Counted from the first letter of the stretch, positions 7,073-15,196 are shown. The stretch: 41,580 bases of DNA from an uncultured Gammaproteobacteria bacterium (GCA_947260025.1 CAMYON010000028.1:6461-48040); one strand, 5' to 3'. Translations and numbers: made by a program. The notes: generated from the letters alone by a model not told the origin.

Positions 7073-8398
7073 TTAGCGCGCGTAAACATACTGCGGCAAC
7101 CAGAGTGCGATTTCCGGGAATTTCATCAACAGGATCAGGGCGAGAATCATTACCCCGACAAACGGCAGGATCGATCCATAGATGTCGCGCAGCGTGATTT
7201 CGGGTGGTGCCATTGCGCGCATCAGGAACAGGTTGTAGCCAAACGGTGGCGTCATGTAAGCGATCTGGGTCGTGATCGTGTAGAGCACACCATACCATAT
7301 CAGGTCGAAGCCCAGTACCTTGACCAACGGTACGTAGAGCGGTGCGACGATAACCAGCATCGCGGTGTCGTCGAGAAAGGTGCCCATTAACAGGAAAGAC
7401 AGTTGCATCAGGATCAGGATCATCCACGGATCGAGACCGAGCTGCTCGGTGAACAGGTTGTCGATCGCGCGCACCGCGCCGAGACCGTCGAACACCGCGC
7501 CGAAACCGAGCGCGGCGAGGATGATCCACATGAACATGCAGGATATCGCCAGCGTATTGCGAATCGAGGTGTCGAACACCTGACGCGTCATGCGGCCCTT
7601 CAGTATCGCGGCGCAAAACGCCGTCATCGCGCCGATGGCCGAGCTTTCCACCAGGCTGGTCCAGCCATTCACGAAGGGCACCATCATTGACGCGAAAATA
7701 ACGATCGGCAGCAGGCCGGCGCGCAGCAGGCGCAGCTTTTCCGACATCGGGATATCACGCTCCTCCTTCGATAATACCGGGCCGAGTTCGGGCTGCAGGC
7801 GGCACCGGATGGCGATGTAGAGAATGAACATCGTCGCCATCATCAGCCCTGGCACGACCCCGGCCAGCCATAACTGGCCCACCGGTTGGCGCGCGATCAT
7901 CGCGTACAGCACCAGCACCACCGACGGCGGCACCAGGATGCCGAGCGACGATCCGGCCTGGATTACCCCCGTGACCATGCGTTTGTCGTACCCGCGGCGC
8001 AGCAGTTCGGGTAGTGCAATGGTGGCACCGATCGCCATGCCGGCAACCGACAGCCCGTTCATCGCCGAGATTAAAACCATCAGGCCGATGGTGCCGACCG
8101 CGAGACCGCCATGCAGTCCGCCGGTCCAGACGTGAAACATTTTATAGAGATCGTCCGCGATTTTTGATTCCGACAGGATGTAACCCATGAAGATAAACAT
8201 CGGCAGCGTCAGCAGCGGGTACCATTTCATCAGCTTCATCGCCGCCGAAAACGGGATGTCGTAACCGCCGGCGCCGCCCCACAGCGTCAGCGCGGCGACC
8301 GAGGCGACCACGCCGATGGCGCCGAAAACGCGCTGCCCGGTCATCAGCATCAGCATCATCGAGGAAAACATCAGGATCGCGATCAACTCATTCGACAT
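7073..8398 (-). CDS. dctM: TRAP transporter large permease subunit
   Basis: 441 residues with about twelve to thirteen hydrophobic helices, the usual length of a DctM subunit, which carries out sodium-driven transport. Recognisable blocks include GAIGVVAS near the N-terminus, GLSVAGMAIGATIALPELLRRGYDK, GSSLGILVPPSVVLVLYAMIA and the C-terminal MTPPFGYNLFLMRAMAPPEI. The start overlaps the end of dctQ by 11 bp and has a GAGGAG Shine-Dalgarno, so translation is coupled. Confidence 0.93.
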   Translation of the reverse strand: MSNELIAILMFSSMMLMLMTGQRVFGAIGVVASVAALTLWGGAGGYDIPFSAAMKLMKWYPLLTLPMFIFMGYILSESKIADDLYKMFHVWTGGLHGGLAVGTIGLMVLISAMNGLSVAGMAIGATIALPELLRRGYDKRMVTGVIQAGSSLGILVPPSVVLVLYAMIARQPVGQLWLAGVVPGLMMATMFILYIAIRCRLQPELGPVLSKEERDIPMSEKLRLLRAGLLPIVIFASMMVPFVNGWTSLVESSAIGAMTAFCAAILKGRMTRQVFDTSIRNTLAISCMFMWIILAALGFGAVFDGLGAVRAIDNLFTEQLGLDPWMILILMQLSFLLMGTFLDDTAMLVIVAPLYVPLVKVLGFDLIWYGVLYTITTQIAYMTPPFGYNLFLMRAMAPPEITLRDIYGSILPFVGVMILALILLMKFPEIALWLPQYVYAR

Positions 8399-8906
8399 GA
8401 CCGAGCTCCTCGCCCCTGATTTTGCAGATGTCCTTGATTAATTCGGAGATAGCCTGTAGCAGCATCAGGAAGATGCCAACGCACATGATCACCTTGATCG
8501 GCCACATGTAGGGCCGCCAGGCCGAGTAGCTGCGTTCGTTGTATTTGATCGCGTACTGGGTGCTGTCGAGACCGCCCCATAGCAGGATTCCCAGGTAGAA
8601 AATCAGGAACAGCACGGTGAAGGAATCGACCCAGGCCTTGGTCCTGTCGCTCCATTCGCTGTAAAACAGGTCCATGCGCACGTTCGAGCCCAGCTGGATC
8701 GAGTAGGGGCCGCCCATGATGTAGTAGGCGACCATCGCAAACTGAGCGATTTCAAGCGTCCACAGTGATGGCAGGAAAAAAGTCTTTGAAATCGACGACC
8801 ACAACAGGATGGCTATCATGACAAATATGAAATACATCATGATCCGGCCGATGCGGTAGTTGACGCTGTCTACAATCGAGACGTAGCGTTTGGCTATTTG
8901 GAGCAT
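8388..8906 (-). CDS. dctQ: TRAP transporter small permease subunit
   Basis: 172 residues with four predicted membrane helices, typical of DctQ. The conserved segment MGGPYSIQLGSNVRMDLFYSEW, containing the Arg-Met-Asp core, sits between helices two and three. It is the first gene of the dctQ-dctM-dctP operon on the minus strand and overlaps dctM by 11 bp. DctQ forms the integral membrane complex with DctM and has no independent catalytic role. Confidence 0.9.
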   Translation of the reverse strand: MLQIAKRYVSIVDSVNYRIGRIMMYFIFVMIAILLWSSISKTFFLPSLWTLEIAQFAMVAYYIMGGPYSIQLGSNVRMDLFYSEWSDRTKAWVDSFTVLFLIFYLGILLWGGLDSTQYAIKYNERSYSAWRPYMWPIKVIMCVGIFLMLLQAISELIKDICKIRGEELGHVE

Positions 8907-8942
8907 TACGATCCAGGAAAGTGGAATCGATACCGGGGTAGC

Positions 8943-8971
8943 GATGCCGGTGTATTTTTATTGCCGGCATC
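8943..8971. terminator. stem-loop upstream of dctQ
   Basis: GATGCCGG (8943-8950) pairs perfectly with CCGGCATC (8964-8971) across a T-rich loop and is followed by TTTT on the plus strand. On the minus strand it lies between the small gene at 9056-9295 and dctQ, so it may end that transcript or form part of the dctQ leader. Confidence 0.35.
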
Positions 8972-8997
8972 TTTTCATTATCGCAAGACGCAGTCAA

Positions 8998-9025
8998 GCC
9001 GGGCAGGTGCTGGCACTTGCCCGGC
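8998..9025. terminator. GC-rich stem-loop downstream of the small hypothetical gene
   Basis: GCCGGGCA (8998-9005) pairs with TGCCCGGC (9018-9025), and the stem continues four more pairs inward, with one G-T, to a CTGG loop. It stands 31 bp downstream of the stop of the 9056-9295 gene on the minus strand. No T-run follows. Confidence 0.4.
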
Positions 9026-9055
9026 GTTACTGTCCGTGTGGTGTTCGTTGCCTGG

Positions 9056-9295
9056 CTAGAAACCCTTCAGCAAATTGCGGAAGGATTTAACAAACATATT
9101 TTCGAGTTGTTCTTCGCGCTCGTACTTCTCGCGTTCCAGCTTGGCACGCAGGCTTTGGCGTCGTCGCTCAACGATATCATCGCTGACTGCATTATCGCCG
9201 ACTGCGCAACTGCCAATCTGCGTGTAGGTTCTCAGCAGGCTGTCGTCGGTGGCGTCCATTCCATCGAATCCGGTAGTAGTTGTGTCGTCGTTCAT
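9056..9295 (-). CDS. small hypothetical protein, charged and helical
   Basis: 79 residues from the ATG at 9295; a TTG 15 bp upstream would add MLDTS and is less likely. The N-terminal half is acidic and Thr-rich (MNDDTTTTGFDG). The C-terminal half, VERRRQSLRAKLEREKYEREEQ, is a strongly charged probable helix or coiled coil ending in FRNLLKGF. There is no signal peptide or membrane segment. I do not recognise the family. The Shine-Dalgarno is poor, and support comes from amino-acid composition and the well-placed hairpin behind it. It may be transcribed with, or just ahead of, the TRAP operon. Confidence 0.5.
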   Translation of the reverse strand: MNDDTTTTGFDGMDATDDSLLRTYTQIGSCAVGDNAVSDDIVERRRQSLRAKLEREKYEREEQLENMFVKSFRNLLKGF

Positions 9296-9454
9296 CGATG
9301 TGTCCAGCAATTAATTTAGTCCAGTTGAATTGTCAAAATATTTTATCCAGGTGCCCGCCCAAAACCTTGAGCTACCGCACAAATCGAATATAGGCGGGAA
9401 TTTCGGACCAAAGTGAGAGTGAAATCACACTACCGTCGACGCTTTACGATGCGG

Positions 9455-9471
9455 CGACCGTCCATCGGTCG
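9455..9471. terminator. short stem-loop 31 bp beyond the lysR stop
   Basis: CGACCG (9455-9460) pairs with CGGTCG (9466-9471) over a five-base loop. It lies downstream of the minus-strand LysR gene. There is no T-run, so a terminator role is tentative. The rest of the 9296-9501 gap shows no gene. Confidence 0.3.
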
Positions 9472-9501
9472 GATGCTACCTTCTGTACGGAATTGCCGGT
9501 T

Positions 9502-10377
9502 TTAGGCTCGATCGGGCAACCCGGTGAAGATTTGCTTCAGCGCCAGGTCGAACGAGGTACGGGGGCGGGAAACGTGCTGCACCAGCGCCAGCTGACGTTT
9601 TTCCACGGGCATACCGAACGGAACCTGCACGATATTGTCGGCATCGATGGTTGCGTGCAGGCGGCGCGGCACGATGGATACCCCGAAGCCTTGTGACACC
9701 AGGTTCTCGATCGCCTCCAGCGAATCGACCTCGATTGACTCGCGAATGTGAAGCCCTCGCTGCTGCAGCTTGGCAGCGATATGCTGGCCTACCCAGGTGC
9801 GGCGGCTAAAGGCGATGTAGGGCATCGAACGCAATAGTTCGCTATCGGTTTCGAGACCCGCCCGTGTCGCGGGCGCGATCACGTAAAAGGGCTCCGAGGC
9901 AATCGGGACGATGTCGAGTTCCGGGATCTCGACCGCTGGTGCGGTCAACAGGGCGTAGTCGAGTTCGCGCCGGGCAACCGCGGCCGAGAGTTCGCCCGAC
10001 AGCCCCGACTTAACCCTGACCTGCAGCGCCGGAAACTCCTCGCCCAGGGCTTCGAGCACTCGCGGCAACAGGTTCTGTACCGTGGTGGGAATAAAGCCGA
10101 TGGCAACGGAAGCCAGCGCTTCGGCCCCGCTGGCAACCTGCTTGATGGTTTCCAGCTTGTCCAGGATTTCGTTGGCGATCGCGGCGATGCGCACACCTTC
10201 GGGAGTCAGCGTAACCGGCCGGCTGCCACGGTCGAACAGCTCGACTCCGAGCGAGCCCTCGAGCTGTTGCATTTGCACGCTGATGGCCGAGTGACTCAGG
10301 CCGATGCGGTCACCGGCGGCGGCGAAGCTGCCCTGCTGCAGAATGGTTGCAACCGTGCGCAACTGGCGTAAATTCAT
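9502..10377 (-). CDS. LysR-family transcriptional regulator
   Basis: 291 residues. The N-terminal winged helix-turn-helix (about 1-60) has the standard pattern MNLRQLRTVATILQQGSFAAAG, then SHSAISVQMQQLEGSLGVELFDR. The effector-binding periplasmic-protein-like domain follows from about residue 90. It is divergent from the dehydrogenase/hydratase operon that begins 85 bp away, the classic position for a LysR activator of the neighbouring catabolic genes. The shared intergenic region contains an 8-bp dyad of the right kind. The natural inducer is probably the diacid or an intermediate of the pathway. Confidence 0.93.
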   Translation of the reverse strand: MNLRQLRTVATILQQGSFAAAGDRIGLSHSAISVQMQQLEGSLGVELFDRGSRPVTLTPEGVRIAAIANEILDKLETIKQVASGAEALASVAIGFIPTTVQNLLPRVLEALGEEFPALQVRVKSGLSGELSAAVARRELDYALLTAPAVEIPELDIVPIASEPFYVIAPATRAGLETDSELLRSMPYIAFSRRTWVGQHIAAKLQQRGLHIRESIEVDSLEAIENLVSQGFGVSIVPRRLHATIDADNIVQVPFGMPVEKRQLALVQHVSRPRTSFDLALKQIFTGLPDRA

Positions 10378-10387
10378 ATTTCGACTT

Positions 10388-10408
10388 AACTTTAAATTAA
10401 TTAAAGTT
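10388..10408. promoter_or_regulatory. candidate LysR operator dyad
   Basis: AACTTTAA (10388-10395) and TTAAAGTT (10401-10408) form a perfect inverted repeat with a 5-base spacer, containing a T-N11-A arrangement. It lies in an extremely AT-rich 85-bp gap between lysR and the iron-sulfur subunit gene, close to the lysR start, where LysR regulators usually bind. A weaker dyad, AAATT-TCATG-AATTT, lies at about 10425-10439. Confidence 0.5.
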
Positions 10409-10462
10409 TAAATCAAAATAATTTAAATTTCATGAATTTTAATAAAGTAATACAATAATGCG

Positions 10463-11203
10463 ATGCAGGTTTCAGATCACATTCAGGTCAAGGTATGGCG
10501 CGGTGACGCCAGCGGCGGCAGTTTCGCCGAATTCGAAGTACCGCAGCAGCCGGCGCAAACCGTGCTCGACGTGGTGACCTGGATTCAGCGCCACGCCGAT
10601 AGCTCGCTGAGTTATCGCTTCGCCTGCCGGGTCGGCATGTGTGGTTCCTGTGCCATGATGGTCAACGGCATTCCGCGCTGGACCTGCCGCACCCACGTCA
10701 ACAAGGTGCTCCAGGACAACCACCTCACGATCGAGCCGTTGCGTAACCTGCCGGTGATCAAGGACCTGGCCTGCGACATGAGCGAGTTTTTCGACAAGTG
10801 GAAACGCGCCGAGGGACAATTCAGCGGCACGCAGACGCGCGCGCAGGCGGTAGCGGCAATTTCACCGGGCGAGCCGGCGCGGCGCGCCGCGAACGCGGCC
10901 ATCGAATGCATCAATTGCGCAATCTGTTACGCCGCTTGCGACGTGGTGAACTGGAACCCGGATTACCTCGGCCCGGCGGCGCTCAACCGCGCCTGGAGCC
11001 TGCAAAACGACAGCCGTGATCGTCGCCACGGCGAACGCCTGCAGGCGGTCAGCGCCGACGGCGGCTGCCTGTCGTGCCATTCTCAACAGGGTTGCGCCAG
11101 CTATTGCCCCAATGAACTCAATCCGACCGCGTCGATTGCCGGCCTGAAAAAGATGGCCGCAGGCGCATTCATGAAAAAAAAGTACCGGGACCGCCATGGT
11201 TGA
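10463..11203 (+). CDS. succinate dehydrogenase/fumarate reductase-like iron-sulfur subunit
   Basis: 246 residues with the SdhB/FrdB layout. An N-terminal 2Fe-2S ferredoxin domain has C55, C60, C63 and C75 (FACRVGMCGSC and WTC). The C-terminal bacterial ferredoxin domain has CINCAICYAAC (C149, C152, C155, C159) and CLSCHSQQGCASYC (C202, C205, C211, C215), which hold a 4Fe-4S and a 3Fe-4S cluster. The Pro that normally follows the fourth Cys is replaced by Asp (CDVV). It passes electrons from the flavoprotein encoded at 11867 to the quinone site in the membrane subunits. The gene opens the operon, whereas standard sdhCDAB operons end with sdhB. It overlaps the next gene by 8 bp. Confidence 0.9.
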   Translation: MQVSDHIQVKVWRGDASGGSFAEFEVPQQPAQTVLDVVTWIQRHADSSLSYRFACRVGMCGSCAMMVNGIPRWTCRTHVNKVLQDNHLTIEPLRNLPVIKDLACDMSEFFDKWKRAEGQFSGTQTRAQAVAAISPGEPARRAANAAIECINCAICYAACDVVNWNPDYLGPAALNRAWSLQNDSRDRRHGERLQAVSADGGCLSCHSQQGCASYCPNELNPTASIAGLKKMAAGAFMKKKYRDRHG

Positions 11204-11531
11204 ATTGAGGCTATACCTGGCGCAACGCATCAGCGCGGTCATCATGGCGCCGCTGGTGCTGGTGCATCTCGGGGTGATGATATATGCCATCCAGGGAGGG
11301 GTGTCGGCCGATGAAATCCTCGCGCGCACTCGTGGCAGCCTGCTGTGGGGCGGCTTTTACGGCCTGTTCGTCATTGCGGCTGCGGTGCACGCGGCGATCG
11401 GCCTGCGCAATATCCTGTCCGAGTGGCTGCATTTGCGCGGCCTGCTGCTGAGCGGTCTGTGCTGGTTGATCGGCTTTGCCCTGCTGGCGGCGGGACTGCG
11501 CGCGGTGGCGGCAGTCGTGGGGGGATCATGA
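11196..11531 (+). CDS. membrane anchor subunit 1 of the SDH/FRD-like complex
   Basis: 111 residues with three predicted membrane helices. It has an N-terminal QRISAV motif, which corresponds to the H/Q-R-x-S-G/A quinone-site motif of SdhC, and AAAVHAAIGLRNILSEW, whose His is placed like the heme b ligand of Sdh membrane subunits. It overlaps both neighbours (8 bp and 4 bp) in a translationally coupled string. Its role is to anchor the hydrophilic subunits and, with the next gene, form the quinone site. Confidence 0.8.
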   Translation: MVELRLYLAQRISAVIMAPLVLVHLGVMIYAIQGGVSADEILARTRGSLLWGGFYGLFVIAAAVHAAIGLRNILSEWLHLRGLLLSGLCWLIGFALLAAGLRAVAAVVGGS

Positions 11532-11866
11532 AGGCGCATCGTCGGCAACCGCTATACCTGGCGTTTCTGCTGCACCGGCTTTCGGGACTGGGGCTGGCGC
11601 TGTTCCTGCCGCTGCATTTCTACGTACTCGGCCGCGCGCTCGCCGGCGAGGCGGCGTTTGACGCGGCGCTCTCCTGGACCGAGGGGCCGTTGGTCAAGTT
11701 TGCCGAGTTCGGGCTGGTATTCCTGCTGGCGGTACATTTCTTCGGCGGCCTGCGCCTGCTTGCGCTGGAAAACCTGCCGTGGAGCAATCGCCAGAAGACT
11801 TTTGCCGCGCTCGCCGTCGCGGTATCGTTTTTCGTCGCCTGCGGCTTCCTGCTGAGGGCCGTTTGA
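11528..11866 (+). CDS. membrane anchor subunit 2 of the SDH/FRD-like complex (SdhC-like)
   Basis: 112 residues from the ATG at 11528, chosen because it overlaps the previous stop (ATGA) and yields an SdhC-like N-terminus. It carries LLHRLSGLGLALFLPLHF, the H-R-x-S-G signature of cytochrome b556 subunits, and LAVHFFGGLRLLALE, with a His in the heme-ligand position. Three helices are predicted. The flavoprotein gene starts one base after its stop. Whether heme is bound cannot be told, but both candidate His residues are present across the two anchors. Confidence 0.82.
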   Translation: MKAHRRQPLYLAFLLHRLSGLGLALFLPLHFYVLGRALAGEAAFDAALSWTEGPLVKFAEFGLVFLLAVHFFGGLRLLALENLPWSNRQKTFAALAVAVSFFVACGFLLRAV

Positions 11867-13588
11867 ATGGATTATCAGGTTGTCAAAACTGATGTATTGA
11901 TCCTCGGCAGCGGCGGGGCCGGCCTGTTTGCGGCGTTGCATGCAAAGCAGGCTAACCCGGACCTGAAGGTCAGCATTGCGATCAAGGGCCTGCTCGGCAA
12001 GTGCGGCTGTACGCGCATGGTTCAGGGCGGCTACAACGTTGCGCTGAGTCCCGGGGATTCGATCGAGCGGCATTTCATGGATACCATCGTCGGCGGCAAA
12101 TGGCTGCCCGACCAGGAGATGGCGATGCGCCTGTGCCGGACCGCGGTAACGCGGGTGCAGGAACTGGAGAACGAGCTCGGATGTTTCTTCGATCGCAACG
12201 ATGACGGTTCGCTGCACCACAAGGCCTTCGCGGGCCAGACCTTCGATCGTACCGTGCACAAGGGCGACCTGACCGGTATCGAGATCATTAGCCGCCTGAT
12301 GGAGCAGGTGCGTGCTTTACCGGTGGACCTGATGGAGGAGCATCGCGCGCTGGCGCTGATTCCGTCACGCGACGGTACTGCGCTCGCCGGCGTGCTGCTG
12401 GTCGACATGCGCAGCGGCGAGTTTCGCCTGGTGCAGGCCAGGGCCGTGCTGCTGGCGACCGGCGGCGGGCCGACCATGTATCGCTACCACACGCCGTCAG
12501 GCGACAAATCGATGGATGGCCTGGCGATGGCGCTGCGCCTGGGCCTGGGTTTGCGCGATATGGAAATGGTGCAGTTTCATCCGACCGGCCTGCTGGCCGG
12601 CACCGATACGCGCATGACCGGCACCGTGCTGGAGGAAGGTTTGCGCGGCGCCGGCGGCTACCTGCTAGATGGCGCCGGCGAGCGTTTCATGCTCAATTAC
12701 GACCCGGATGGCGAACGCGCGACGCGCGATATCGTGAGCCGCGCAATCTATGCCGAAATGCGTGCCGGGCGCACCACGCCCAACGGCGGGGTATATATCG
12801 CGATGGGCCACCTGGGTTCGGCCGAGGTGGAGCGCAGGTTTCCCGGTATGGTCAAGCGCTGTGCCGATTGCGGTTTCGATCTCGCCGGCGGGCAGGTCGA
12901 AGTGGTGCCGACCGCGCACTACCTGATGGGTGGCGTGGTCGTCAAACCGGACACGCGGAGCGACTTGCCGGGGCTGTTCGTCGCCGGCGAAGACGCCGGC
13001 GGCGCGCACGGCGCCAACCGGCTCGGCGGCAACGGCGTCGCCAATTCGACCGTCTTCGGCGGCATTGCCGGCGAGGAAATGGCTGACTACGTGGCACAGC
13101 AGACGAACTGGGCCGATGTCGACCAGGAAGTGGCAGACGCGGCCATCGATGAGTGCATGGCGCCGCTGCGCCGGCCCAAATCCGATATCAACGCCATTCG
13201 AGATCGCCTGCTCGATGTCATGTGGAACGGCGTTGGCGTGTTGCGCGACGCGCAGAGTATTACGAGCGCACAGACCGAGCTGGCGGCGTTGGGAGCGGAA
13301 TTACTCGAATCCGGCATCGGTGACGATAACCGCGTTTTCGCCCTGGGCTGGCACGACTGGCTCAACCTGCGTAGCCTTATCGAGGTATCCGAGGTGATTG
13401 CGGCGGCGGCGCTATCGCGCGAGAATTCACGTGGTGCGCATTACCGCGAGGATTTTCCGGAAGTCGGCAGCCTCGAGGAATCCTATTTTACTATTGCCCG
13501 CCGTGCGCGGGACGAGGTAGAGGTCGAGCATGCGCCGGTCGATTTCTCTATCGTCAAACCGGGGGAGTCCCTGATCGAAAATGATTGA
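11867..13588 (+). CDS. succinate dehydrogenase/fumarate reductase-like flavoprotein subunit
   Basis: 573 residues of the SdhA/FrdA/NadB family. The FAD motif GSGGAGL is at 14-20. Catalytic residues of succinate/fumarate enzymes are all in place: H238 in VQFHPTG, R287 in ATRDIVSRA, H351 in AHYLMGG and R385 in HGANRLGGN. The residue that carries covalent FAD in SdhA (His in RSHTVSAQGG) aligns with Cys48 (GCTRMVQGG), so FAD is probably non-covalent or bound differently. It should interconvert a succinate-type and a fumarate-type diacid. It overlaps the hydratase alpha gene by 8 bp, tying desaturation to hydration. True succinate dehydrogenase is less likely given the operon context. Confidence 0.88.
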   Translation: MDYQVVKTDVLILGSGGAGLFAALHAKQANPDLKVSIAIKGLLGKCGCTRMVQGGYNVALSPGDSIERHFMDTIVGGKWLPDQEMAMRLCRTAVTRVQELENELGCFFDRNDDGSLHHKAFAGQTFDRTVHKGDLTGIEIISRLMEQVRALPVDLMEEHRALALIPSRDGTALAGVLLVDMRSGEFRLVQARAVLLATGGGPTMYRYHTPSGDKSMDGLAMALRLGLGLRDMEMVQFHPTGLLAGTDTRMTGTVLEEGLRGAGGYLLDGAGERFMLNYDPDGERATRDIVSRAIYAEMRAGRTTPNGGVYIAMGHLGSAEVERRFPGMVKRCADCGFDLAGGQVEVVPTAHYLMGGVVVKPDTRSDLPGLFVAGEDAGGAHGANRLGGNGVANSTVFGGIAGEEMADYVAQQTNWADVDQEVADAAIDECMAPLRRPKSDINAIRDRLLDVMWNGVGVLRDAQSITSAQTELAALGAELLESGIGDDNRVFALGWHDWLNLRSLIEVSEVIAAAALSRENSRGAHYREDFPEVGSLEESYFTIARRARDEVEVEHAPVDFSIVKPGESLIEND

Positions 13589-14546
13589 TTATCAAACCAT
13601 TGAAAACGCGGCACGCAAAATCATGGCTAACGCCGCGATCGATATCCCGCCGGATTACCGCCAGGGCATCGAGGATATGGCGAAATGGGAAGAGGGCGAC
13701 CTTTCCTGCTTCGTACTGCAAACCATGATGGATAACTGGAACGCGGCGAGCGAAGACCGGCGACCGATGTGCGCCGACACGGGCCTGCCGCGCTACTACG
13801 TCAAGGTCGGCAACGAGGCGCGGCTGACGGACGGGTTTACCGGCCTGGAACGTGCGCTGCGTAGCGCTACCGCTTTGGCAACCCACGATATCCCACTGCG
13901 CCCGAATCGGGTGCACCCGCTGTGGCGTACCGACCATAACAACAACGTCGGCATCAACGCGCCCGAAATCGACTGGAGTTTCGAACCCGACGTCGACTGG
14001 ATCGATATCACCACGGTGCACAAGGGCGGTTTGTTCGGCACCGATTACCGCATGCTATTCCCGGGTGACGGCATCGACGGTATCAAGCGCTTCTTCCTCG
14101 ATACGCTGGTTGCTTTCGGCAAGCGCGGGCTGGCCTGTCAGCCGGCGATTATCGGTATCGGGCTCGGCGGTTCCAAGGACATCACCATGGTGCTCGGCAA
14201 GCAGGCGGCCTGTCTGCGTACCGTCGGTGACCGCAATCCGGACCCGAAGATTGCCGAACTTGAGCTCGAACTGAAAAGAATGGGCAACAGCATCGGCATG
14301 GGGGCGATGGGTTTCGTCGGTAACGCGATGGTGGCCGACTGCCACATCGAGGTCGGTTACACCCACACCGGCGGCATGCCGATGAGCGTGCACGCCTTCT
14401 GCCTGTCATCGCGCCGCGCCACGGTGCGCATCCACGCGGACGGTAAGTGCGAGTATCGTCACGATCCTGAATGGTTCACCCCCTACATGCGCAGAGAGAC
14501 AGTCGAATGGCCAACAGCCAGGCACAACGAAAAACAGTCCGTCTAA
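13581..14546 (+). CDS. class I fumarase/tartrate dehydratase, alpha subunit
   Basis: 321 residues matching the alpha subunit of two-subunit 4Fe-4S hydro-lyases (TtdA, N-terminal half of FumA). The three cluster cysteines are visible: C64 in RPMCADTGLP, C186 in LACQPAIIGIGLGG and C274 in MPMSVHAFC. The enzyme adds or removes water on a 2-hydroxydiacid in the cytoplasm; family members act on fumarate/malate, L-tartrate or mesaconate/citramalate. It overlaps the flavoprotein gene (ATGATTGA) and the beta subunit gene (40 bp), showing tight coupling. The substrate is not decided by the motifs I can see. Confidence 0.88.
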   Translation: MIDYQTIENAARKIMANAAIDIPPDYRQGIEDMAKWEEGDLSCFVLQTMMDNWNAASEDRRPMCADTGLPRYYVKVGNEARLTDGFTGLERALRSATALATHDIPLRPNRVHPLWRTDHNNNVGINAPEIDWSFEPDVDWIDITTVHKGGLFGTDYRMLFPGDGIDGIKRFFLDTLVAFGKRGLACQPAIIGIGLGGSKDITMVLGKQAACLRTVGDRNPDPKIAELELELKRMGNSIGMGAMGFVGNAMVADCHIEVGYTHTGGMPMSVHAFCLSSRRATVRIHADGKCEYRHDPEWFTPYMRRETVEWPTARHNEKQSV

Positions 14547-15187
14547 AACTTCCGGTTCGGAAGGGAGACCTCGACGGGCTCGAAATCGGCACCGTGGTTT
14601 ACCTCGACGGTGTGATTTATACCGGCCGTGAAGGCGTTTACAAAAAGGTGCTGGAAGAAGGTGCTGAATTACCCGAGGGACTGGCAGAGTTGAGCAACGT
14701 CAACTTTCACTGTTCGCCCGCGGCCGCGGTCGAGCCCGACGGTAGCTACTCGGTCGGTGGTGTCACCGCGACCGCGAGCTTTCGTTTCTCGAAGTGGATG
14801 GCAGAGTGGCTCAGGATATCCAACGCGAAAATAATTATCGGCAAGGGGGGTATGTCGGTCGAGGACTATCGCGATATGCTGGTGCCGGCGGGCGCGATTT
14901 ACCTGACCACGGTGGGTTACGGTACCGGTGCGCTGCTGGGGCGCGGCATCAAGGCGGTCAAGGCGGCCCATTGGCTCGAAGAGCTTGGCAATGCGCAGGC
15001 GATGTGGATCTTCGAAGTCGAGAATTTCGGTCCCTTCCTGGTCGAAAGCGACCTTGAGGGTAACAGCCTGTTCGAGCAGCAGGGCAGGCTCATCAACGCC
15101 AACCTCGAAAAACTCTATGACGGCCTGAAGGCCCCCGCGCTGAGCCGCTACGGGGAAACCGACGACCGCAAGGACGAGTTGATCTAG
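14507..15187 (+). CDS. class I fumarase/tartrate dehydratase, beta subunit
   Basis: 226 residues from the ATG at 14507, preceded by AGAGAG and giving the expected N-terminus (KTVRLKLPVRKGDLDGLEIG). An in-frame ATG at 14471 lies deeper in the alpha gene and is less likely. The protein matches TtdB or the C-terminal domain of class I fumarases, including GKGGMSVEDYRDML and the TVGYGTGALLGRGIKAV loop, which in this family closes over the active site. It forms the swivelling domain partner of the alpha subunit. It ends the dehydrogenase/hydratase operon; a REP-like palindrome follows. Confidence 0.87.
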   Translation: MANSQAQRKTVRLKLPVRKGDLDGLEIGTVVYLDGVIYTGREGVYKKVLEEGAELPEGLAELSNVNFHCSPAAAVEPDGSYSVGGVTATASFRFSKWMAEWLRISNAKIIIGKGGMSVEDYRDMLVPAGAIYLTTVGYGTGALLGRGIKAVKAAHWLEELGNAQAMWIFEVENFGPFLVESDLEGNSLFEQQGRLINANLEKLYDGLKAPALSRYGETDDRKDELI

Positions 15188-15196
15188 GTCAACACC

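Noticed and set aside
9296..9310. TTG start at 9310 for the small hypothetical protein
   Set aside because: The ATG at 9295 is the more usual codon, and neither site has a better Shine-Dalgarno.
14471..14506. ATG at 14471 as start of the hydratase beta subunit
   Set aside because: The ATG at 14507 has an AGAGAG site and gives the family's normal N-terminus; the longer version would overlap the alpha gene by 76 bp.
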